A stretch of 64,000 nt of DNA from the NCBI GenBank assembly GCA_944739405.2, contig OX123187.2, positions 80,832,450-80,896,449 of the forward strand, given 5' to 3'. How positions within the stretch are numbered: the stretch's first letter is position 1; every line of letters begins with the position of its first letter. The notes under the pieces were generated by a model that had not been told where the DNA came from, ran no database searches, and saw only the letters and a program-made list of their open reading frames with translations. Below are positions 56,671-64,000 of the stretch, piece after piece. The stretch is from Euclidia mi. Taxonomy: Eukaryota > Arthropoda > Insecta > Lepidoptera > Erebidae. A program made the position numbers and the translations under genes.

Positions 56671-58625
56671 GCTCTTCGCCATGATCAGGGAAACTCTCAC
56701 CTGACCTGAGGCACTGACTGTGCGCAAGTACACCACGGCGGCGTGACCACGTTCCGAGGCGTCACAAAACCCGTGAAGGGTGGCCTTGTACTTCCCGGGA
56801 GGAAGGATGGGACGAGGCAAAGAGATCTCGTTGACGGCAGGAAGTGAGGATACAAAAGAGGTCCATTCCTCAACAAGAGTACCATGTAGAGGTTCGTCCC
56901 AGGTCAATCCTGCTGTCCAAAGCTTCTGCAAGAAGCATTTTGCCCAAAATATGATAGGACAAATCCAACCGTTCGGATCAAAGGTTCTGGCGACAGTAGA
57001 CAACACGAGACGTTTAGTCCAAGAACAAGGCAGGTTCAAGTCTACGTTGTACGTAAAGATGTCTTGGACTGGTCTGTACTGAACGCCTAGAACAGCCATC
57101 ATGGCGGGGTTGTCAACAATCTCAAATAGATGTGCATCTTGCTGATGATCCTCTGGCAAGCCTTCCAAAAGCGCTGGTGAGTTGGAAATCCATTTACGCA
57201 ACTCATAACCAGCGGAGGCCAAAATACCTATCAATTTGTCCCGCAGGAGGATCGCCTCGTCCGCTGTGGAGGCGCCCGAGCAAATGTCATCGACGTAAAT
57301 ATCATCCTTCAAGATGGCGGAGGCTCGTGGGAAACGTAGGCCCTCGCGGTCTGCGAGCTGCCAAAGAGAACGTATTGCCAAGTAGGGGCTTGACCTTAAC
57401 CCGTACGTATTAGTATTGAGCTCGTAGACGACCATGGGATCGCGAGGAGACTCTCTCCAAAGGATCAGCTGGAAGCGACGGTCATCAGGGTGGATAATCG
57501 TCTGCCTGAACATCATTTTTATGTCGGCCACAAAGACAATCTGATGTCGTCGGAAGCTGGTGATGACGTCACAAAGGTCCTTGACCAACTTGGGACCAGA
57601 ATGCAAGCACTGGTTCAAGGATACGCCCGTAGAAGTCTGCGCAGAACCATCAAATACTGTGCGCAGCTTCCCAGTCAATGGCTTCAATACCGCATGATGC
57701 GGGAGAAAGTAGTGCTCCACCGAACGCCAATCCAAATTTGACACAGACATGTGTCCCAATTGTTCATATTCTCTCATGAACTCAATGTACTTCTGTCTGA
57801 GTTCCGGATCACGACCCATGCGACGCTCCATAGCCAACAATCTCTTTTCGGCTAAAGGTCGTGACTCACCAAGCGGAGGCCGAACAGACAGGAAGGGTAA
57901 CCTCGTAATAATCCGACCAGAACGGAGTCGACCAGTGTGGTTCTGGAAGAACAGCTCGCACTCCTCATGTTCTGGATTCAAACGGGCAGCTTGAGGCGGC
58001 TCCTCTACCTCCCAAAACCTCTGAACTGCATCAGAGAGAGCAGAGCCTACAGCCAACAAATTATCAAGTTCGGGTGGAGGGGGGTCCCTAGGTACAGGTC
58101 CCATCAAAGCAAATCCAAATATGGTCGGGATGGCAGTCAAACCATTTGGCACCAAGACCCGTTTCCCACCAATCAAAATTCCACCGAGGACATCAGAGCC
58201 AATCAACAAGTCGATTTGTCCCGGTGTGTCAAATTTGGGGTCTGCCAGTTCCAATCCCGATGTCAAATTCACCACAGCAGCAGGTAGCTGTTTCTGTGGA
58301 TGCATGCCCAAAATATTCTTCAACACAATAGCCGAGGTTTTAATCCTCGGGTGTGAAGATTCAACAGGGCCAAACAAAACCTTAACTTGCCCTTCAACAT
58401 TAGAGGCTACGTCCCCTATGCCCCGTATACAATTTGGAAAAGAGCCCATATTTAATTTAACCTGCCCTACCAAATAAGTGGAAACAATGCAACCTTGTGA
58501 ACCTGTGTCCAATATAGCACGGACAACAACAGAGGTCCCCGTGGGTCCCCAGACCCTAACAGCAACCGTTGGTAGGATAACGGTCTCAATGGGGGAGGTT
58601 GGCGTTATAGGGCAGGAGTCAATGA
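56668..58625 (-). pseudogene. BEL2 protease and reverse transcriptase
   Basis: The protease active-site block AILDTGSQGCIVSTYL lies at the start (the listed Met is the M of MDTGSQ in translation; coding runs upstream to about 58625). The reverse transcriptase has LPHHAVLKPLTGKLRTVFDG, IVFVADIKMMFRQTIIHPDD (first Asp), and KDDIYVDDICSGAST (YVDD). The frame is open for 614 codons to TAG at 56668. Confidence 0.92.
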
Positions 58626-58626
58626 C

Positions 58627-59406
58627 CTATTGTTGCCTGGGCAGCGACCGTTGGCCAGGACCAGGCAAGTCAAAACGAGGGTGCGGCTTGAAGTCCTCAA
58701 AGGCGCGATGACTCGATCCGCGCGCCATCTGTGGGGGGTCATAATGACGCACCCGCCCAAAACGAGGTGGGCGCGAGTCAAGGCGGGGACGCTCCGCCAA
58801 AGGAGGGGAATACCTGGGGCAGCAGTCATGGTGCTGGTGACGCTGAACAGCACATTCAGGTGCGCGAGAGAGAGGAGGCGTGCGCACGCTACGGTTCTCC
58901 AAGTGGGGTGAGCGGCGATCAATTAAGCGAGGTGACTCTCGGCTGCGCGCCGGTGAGCCTCGGCTGCCACCTTCAAAACACCCGCCCGTGCGCGGCGTCG
59001 GCTGGTTGGACAAGCGGCCTACCTCTCTGGCATTCATACAGAGAATGTCCAAATGCTGTCCTCCACAGTGAGGACAGGGCGCGAGAGTTTGGGCAGTCTC
59101 GCTGGCAGTGGGACCCCAAGCAAGAGAAGCAAAGGCGGCGGGCATTCGCGATGTGCCTACGAGAGGCGACATGAAGGTCCAAGAATGCCCTACAACTGGC
59201 CGTTCTGTGCCCCGTGACCTTGCAGTAGGAGCACTCCGCTGGGCTCTGCGTGACCGCAAAGCGAGGAGGGCGCCGGTCAACATTGGCTTGGGTGTGACCG
59301 CGAGCCTGCTCCTTGACCTTGGGCGGCTGCGTCTTAGCCGGCGTGTCACCACCTGAGTTGTCCAAGACCCGGCACTCATCCTCCAGGAACCTCTCCAGGT
59401 CAGCAA
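58627..59406 (-). pseudogene. BEL2 Gag C-terminal region, alternate frame
   Basis: From about 59090 downward this frame holds the second zinc block (CPHCGGQHLDILCMNARE) and an Arg/Pro-rich tail. It ends at TAG 58627-58629, after which the same frame continues into protease (VIDSCPITPTSP). The upstream part of this ORF is a shadow of the Gag frame. Confidence 0.75.
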
Positions 59407-60262
59407 AGGGGGGCAGATGGGTCACGCTATCCCCACCAAAGCGCTGTTCAAAACGCGACCTCAGGTAGGCAGGCAGCTTCTTCAGCACAATGTGCACCAA
59501 TAGATAGGAGCATTGGTCCACGGGCAGGTTAAGGCACTTAAGTGCGTTGATGGCCACCAAAAGCGGGTTCAAAAGTTGGGTGCGCAACCCAGAGACCCGG
59601 GTGAGCGTCGGCAAACCCAAAATCTGCTCGATGTGCGTGTCGGCGAGGCCACGCTTGTTATGGTACCTACGGGTAATTAGGTCCCGAGCCATCTGGTACG
59701 CCTCGTCAGACACGGGCAGATGCTGGATGAGGCCCTTGGCCTCCCCATCCAGAACCGACATTAAATATGCCAATTTTTGTGCTGGCCGAAGGTCAGCCCT
59801 GTCATTGACCAGGCTGTCGAACAAATTAACGAAGCCCAGGTAGCTTCCTAGGCAGCCATCAAAATGGGGGAGGTCCAAAGTAGGGAGCCTACTCACCAGC
59901 CCCGGTGCTGACCTAGGAAGCTCCTGCTTCAGGCCGGGTTGCCCTTCCCTATCGGCAACTAGTTGTCTCGCACTATTGGAGACAGCATCATACAGGTCTA
60001 AGACCTGGGCATAGTCTTCGCTGACCTTATTTCGCTGGTCAGCGGTGAAATCATTGATTGACACTTCAAGACAGCAAGTGCTGAAAGTGCGGAATTGCTG
60101 TTCCACACTTGCCAGGCGATCATCGATCCGCTCGTACCTTTGAAGTAAGGCCTGCTGGCGATCAGGCCGGTTCACTAAAGCACTGGCCGAGGCAAACCAG
60201 CGCAAATCTGATGCAATAGCACCAGCAGCCGCACGCAAGTCCTTGATAGCTGACATAATCAA
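58973..60262 (-). pseudogene. BEL2 Gag
   Basis: Starts MIMSAIKDLRAAAGAI (the third residue Met is also possible). The DUF1759-type core is LPTLDLPHFDGCLGSYLGF, VNLFDSLVNDR, MSVLDGEAKGLIQHLP. Zinc-binding blocks CSYCKVTGHRTASC and CFSCLGSHCQRDC sit near residues 340-395. The final residues are out of frame with the next Gag segment. Confidence 0.9.
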
Positions 60263-60975
60263 AATTCAAAAGAGCCCGGACAAGCGTTAAATAATATTAA
60301 CAATCAAAACTTAATTTTTCTCAGTTCTTTGAAACCAACAAAGTATTAGCCTGTTTACTGCAAGTGCAGGCCAGTGACAGGTATCCACTGTCCAAAAAAA
60401 TTAATAGTTTCAATATATTGAAACAAACACAAAAGTTATCAATATTGTAACTTATAACAAATTAAAAGTTGAACTTCAAATTAATTAATGAATTATTTGC
60501 AACAGACAGACTGGCTGTGTAATTTGAGATATACAATAGTAAGTAAGCACAGAATATTTGTTACCTAACAATATTATCTATATTATAACAAAACAAAGTT
60601 TATTAATGTGACCCGCCCAAGTGGCAAGGTCAAGTTGGTTGTTATAATGTTTATGAATATATGCAATAAACTAAATTTACTAAATTTATTGATACATACA
60701 GCTGCTTTGTATCCAAACAAACTGACTTATTAATGCAACAACAAATTTAAGTTAGATTTTTCAACAATACAAATCAACAATTACTGATTGAGGTTATGTG
60801 TGACAATGTGTTTCAAATTATCTAGGTCAACTTATACAATTAAATATTATGTATTTTAGACAATACTGACCTGAGAACACTACAACACTGTTAACCTGTT
60901 AAGAAATGAGATGCTTAGCTCAGATACAAGTTTACAATATAGGCACAGTTAACCACGCTCTGCTACTAAATTTTA
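60263..60975 (-). other. BEL2 leader and candidate primer site
   Basis: About 710 bp of AT-rich leader. GCTCTGCTACTA (60957-60968), seven bases from the 5' LTR, resembles the 3' end of an insect initiator tRNA-Met (GCTCTGCTACCA) with one mismatch. This rests on memory and a short match, so it is tentative. Confidence 0.45.
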
Positions 60976-61571
60976 TGTCTAGAATTACCGTAGCCAGGCA
61001 GGAATTTTCAGGACAGAGTTGCAGTGGAAGGTGTAATACATCTACCTGACCACGATAGACAATATATCCAGACATAAAGCACTGCGTTGCACAGTGGGTA
61101 AAGTATTGAGTAGGTACATGAAAATTTTACCTTATATCTCCTGGTGATGTTCTTGAAGTGGACCTATAGGATTAACTCATAATTTTGGCCAAAATAACAA
61201 GAGAATCGAATAGATACCAGTGTACAATTCGGCGAAGTCCTTCTCCAGACCACTATGCACGTTTGCGGTTCACAAAACTTTTCACAAATGTTCAATATGT
61301 CATCAATTTACAACAAACTTTGCCGGAAGTCAAAAGCGGCAATTACGTATTTGCAAGTTAATTCAATTCGCGTTAATTCAAAGGGCGATCAATTTATTTA
61401 TTAGGTACAAGGCACTCGAGAGTGCAAACGGCGTGTTAATTTTTCAAGGAAGCGAACGGAAGTGACAGTTCAGTGTGACCATTGTCAGAAATTTTTAATA
61501 GACTAAACAAAATGTTACTCAATCGATCTAATCGATTTGACTTATAATAAAAACTAATTCTATTTAAAACA
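60976..61571 (-). repeat. BEL2 5' LTR
   Basis: 596-bp copy of 54114-54713, followed by TTAAC. A TTATAATAA stretch (about 61543-61551) lies in the position of a promoter on the minus strand but is not a clear TATA box. Confidence 0.93.
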
Positions 61572-61859
61572 TTAACATTTGATGGAAGTTTATCAACTTC
61601 CGTTATGATTAATATTATATTTTAAAAGTCTTTATATTGATAACAGCTGTTATTCTTATAAATTATAACTGCAGTTCGGGGCTTTGGGCTGGGACCTCTG
61701 ATTTGTAAGGTTGTTACTGTGTACCGTGTGAAGTGTGAACAATTATATAATTGATAATAATAATAATAGTGAATAATTAAATAATTTACCGTATAAACTA
61801 TCCTGGTGAGTCTGAAGTGAGTGCAAATCATTGATTGTGTGAACCAATAAACTTATAAA

Positions 61860-62240
61860 AGTGGTATAAGGCTTTTATTTCCGAGGTGTGTCCTATATCT
61901 CAGAAGCGGGATTGGACTACAACGTCCCACGTGTTCAAAATGAAGACGCTAGTAACGAAAAATTGCTGGGCCTGTTGGAACTACAGAATCGCAATTTTTT
62001 GACGATGCTTCAAGCCATGAAAATACCTACTACATTGTCACATAGCCTTTGTCTATCGGACTTCGATCCTGAGCAACAAGAGCTGGATGCACGTGCTTGG
62101 GTGACGACTGAAGACATGTGATTGAACAATCAAGACCCGCATTGCGCCTAGCTTATGGTCGCACTTAGCCGGGCTTTGAAGGGAGTAGCTTCGACCTGGC
62201 TATCTACCGTGTCATTTTCTGGGATGACATTGTGAAATGA
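61860..62240 (+). pseudogene. Orphan LTR-retrotransposon gag fragment
   Basis: Encodes EKLLGLLELQNRNFLTMLQA, LSDFDPEQQELDARAWVTT, then after a stop LMVALSRALKGVASTWLS. The spacing and the ALKGxAxxWL motif match Gag proteins of Ty3/gypsy-like elements (inference). A TAATAAACTTATAAAAG stretch before it (about 61843) could be part of an LTR. No protease or polymerase follows. Confidence 0.6.
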
Positions 62241-62940
62241 AGTGAGCACAGAAGGCGCGAGCGAAGGCGGCTGTTAGCGCCGCTACGTTGGTGAATCGGC
62301 TGAGCTTTCCACTGCAACCATGGTGAGCGTATTTTGTCTGATTTTTTTTATTGGTGCTGTATGTTTTATTTAGTGACGTTAGATGTAAACATTCTTGGTT
62401 GGCAGAATACTACTACGCTTTTATCCTTGGAAATTTCGTAATCGTTGTGGTGATATCGCCATCACATCTTACCGAGTGTTGTGGGTTCGATTCCTACACG
62501 TGACACTGAGATGTTGTCTGAATGATGTTTGTCGTTTGAATTTTACAGTGTCATGTTTTCCATGACATGATCTCATGAATAACTGAACGATTTAATTGCG
62601 GTTATTGCTGTATTAATTTGTTAGCATATGGATGTCTGACTACCACTCTGACCTAGCGATAGCTTAGATACCGAACGAAGGTTTCGGGTTCGATAATTGG
62701 GTTACAGGAAAGCAATTGTTTTTTTTTTATTTTTCTTAATAAATCATGTGCCTGTCTGCAAATAGATTACCTTGTCCGATACACATTACTTTATGGACTG
62801 TGATAGTAACGAAAGTGAGCGTACAGGCCGACTTGCATTATCCCAAGCAAGTACGCTTGAGTGTAACGTGCTAGTTATTGTATAGTAGTGTATAGCGCAG
62901 TTGTATTGTTGGTCTTAGAACCAACAACCAGCTTCGGTTG
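62241..62940. other. Intergenic with weak tRNA-like words
   Basis: GTGGGTTCGATTCCTACACG (about 62478) and CGATAGCTTAGATACC...TTCGGGTTCGATAATTGG (62656-62695) look like SINE head remnants. No gene. Confidence 0.4.
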
Positions 62941-62944
62941 GTTT

Positions 62945-62982
62945 TCTGCTAAACCTAGAACTATTGTTCTAGGTTTAGCAGA
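62945..62982. repeat. Perfect 17-bp hairpin
   Basis: TCTGCTAAACCTAGAAC, loop TATT, and the exact complement. Confidence 0.98.
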
Positions 62983-63104
62983 CGAGTCCGGTCTAGACTG
63001 TTCTTCGCAGGGTAGTGGCGCTAAAATTGGTACACTAATCAAGTCGTGCATAGTAAGTTCATAATGTGAGACTGTGCTGAGTTATTGCGGCTGACCGTGC
63101 CGAT

Positions 63105-63556
63105 TTTGTATAGAACAGCTTGAAGCTTTTATTTCTTAAATAGTGTCGCACGGGTGATTGGTTGGTAGGTGGTGAGCCATACTCAATCACTCGCCGATCA
63201 AAAAAAAGAAGAAAATCAGGTTTTACTTACAAAGAAAACACTTTTAAAATAGTACACTTCACGATATAATTGCCTATATAGGTAGACACAATGCAGCTAC
63301 TTTAAAACTAAGACTTTTACTAATTGAGAACATGAGTAAATTCAGGGCGTGGTCCGACAAGTATAGCTGGTGTTCACTGGTGTTCCGAAGACCAGGGTCT
63401 TGATAGGAAGAAGACTTAACTGATGGCCGTGAGCTGGAGCAGAGGGCAGATTGAACAGCGTCGCACGCTTATATATGGTGTGCGGGGCACACGGGCAGAG
63501 GCTCTCCCTCCTTCGTTCGACGTCACAGTTCAGATGGAAATGCACGACGTCACACA
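63105..63556 (-). repeat. Possible LTR of an unclassified LTR element
   Basis: On the minus strand, a purine tract (AAAGAGGGGGA, 63557-63567) is followed by TGTGTGACGTCGTG. A CACCATATATAAGCG TATA box follows about 75-90 bases on, and AAATAAAAGC appears near 63130. This order is that of a 3' LTR. The far boundary and target duplication were not found. Confidence 0.45.
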
Positions 63557-63569
63557 TCCCCCTCTTTAG

Positions 63570-63596
63570 GGCAGAATTTTCCCTAGGGAAAATTCT
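63570..63596. repeat. 24-bp perfect palindrome
   Basis: AGAATTTTCCCTAGGGAAAATTCT reads the same on both strands, next to the purine tract of the possible LTR. Confidence 0.9.
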
Positions 63597-63632
63597 CTTG
63601 GCTAGCAGCTCGTTGAGGATTACCTGTAATCA

Positions 63633-63682
63633 AGTAGTGGAAGTGGTGTCAGTATTAAAATACTGACACCACTTCCACTACT
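63633..63682. repeat. Perfect 24-bp hairpin
   Basis: The left arm 63633-63656 begins AGTAGTGGAAGTGGTGTCAG. The right arm 63659-63682 is its exact complement; the loop is two bases. Confidence 0.98.
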
Positions 63683-64000
63683 AAACAACCAAACTTACAT
63701 AACTACATTAGCTATAAATATAATATATTACCCACAATACGCACGCAACAACTACCCTATGATAAACTAACACACCCATCATCCATAAAGCCGCCACATA
63801 CTACATAAGTGCTTAGGCCATAACATAACAACAGAATATGAGAGACAACCATTAAAGGCGTGAAGCGCTTAGGGTAATACACGAGATAAAAGGGACGTCA
63901 TTAAGAATGAGTTACAGGTAAGAGAAGTTACGTCTAGCCCTACGAATTATTATTCTTGGGTTCGGCACCTTGACCACTAGATAAACAAAATACTAAGTCA
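63683..64000. other. AT-rich end of window
   Basis: No supported gene or repeat. Confidence 0.4.

Larger units (their letters stand above)
54114..61571 (-). mobile_element. BEL/Pao LTR retrotransposon, BEL2 (young, inactivated)
   Basis: A 7.46-kb element flanked by the 5-bp duplication TTAAC (54109-54113 and 61572-61576). LTRs are 600 and 596 bp with roughly 1-1.5% difference by eye. Gag, protease, reverse transcriptase, RNase H and integrase follow in the normal order. Apparent lesions are two frameshifts (about 59090 and 56220) and three in-frame TAG codons. It is less AT-rich than BEL1 and belongs to another lineage. Confidence 0.95.

Noticed and set aside
58121..59356. Several plus-strand ORFs
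   Set aside because: Antisense shadows of BEL2 Gag and protease.

Overview
The window is nuclear DNA of an insect, almost certainly a moth or butterfly (Lepidoptera). It is AT-rich and crowded with transposable elements whose types are familiar from that order. These include tRNA-headed SINEs ending in GAT, GAAG or TATG repeats, RTE and CR1/Jockey LINEs, BEL/Pao LTR retrotransposons, and small piggyBac-, hAT- and Harbinger-like elements. I found no convincing intact host gene, functional tRNA, rRNA or CRISPR array. Nearly all recognisable coding sequence belongs to mobile elements, and nearly all of that is broken.

Layout. 1-10 kb: unannotatable DNA, a 2.1-kb piggyBac-type non-autonomous element (TTAA target duplication) carrying a SINE and a LINE fragment, and a short tandem array. 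10.2-17.0 kb: a BEL/Pao element on the minus strand (BEL1) with 186/187-bp LTRs, a 5-bp target duplication and a tRNA-Tyr-like primer site; it is frameshifted and carries a truncated SINE. 17-25 kb: SINEs, hairpins, an RTE 3' end, and a hAT-type MITE with a perfect 8-bp duplication sitting inside an older terminal-inverted-repeat element. 25.2-32.5 kb: a nearly full-length CR1/Jockey-type LINE. Its ORF1 has a PHD finger and a baculovirus FP-like domain. A 260-codon hydrophobic reading frame exactly fills the gap between ORF1 and ORF2. ORF2 encodes endonuclease and reverse transcriptase and is broken by a 724-bp insertion, a frameshift and a SINE. 36.0-38.3 kb: a degenerate RTE LINE with a tandem repeat at its 5' side. 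39-53 kb: SINEs, a palindromic MITE and a 1.1-kb foldback transposon (9-bp duplication) nested in a SINE. 54.1-61.6 kb: a second, young BEL/Pao element on the minus strand (BEL2) with 600/596-bp LTRs, a 5-bp duplication and few inactivating lesions. 61.6-64 kb: an orphan gag fragment, a probable LTR and short perfect hairpins.

How the parts relate. BEL1 and BEL2 each encode the usual Gag, protease, reverse transcriptase, RNase H and integrase order, but no frame is intact. The SINEs fall into three main groups. One tRNA-like head is joined to at least three different bodies, and one such chimera is flanked by an 11-bp target duplication, so it moved as a unit. Nested insertions with clean duplications give a relative time order in several places.

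The observations I would check first are the inter-ORF reading frame of the LINE, the chimeric SINE at 46.2-46.4 kb, and the foldback element at 49.9-51.0 kb with three regularly placed motifs in each arm. Family names rest on motif recognition without database searches.
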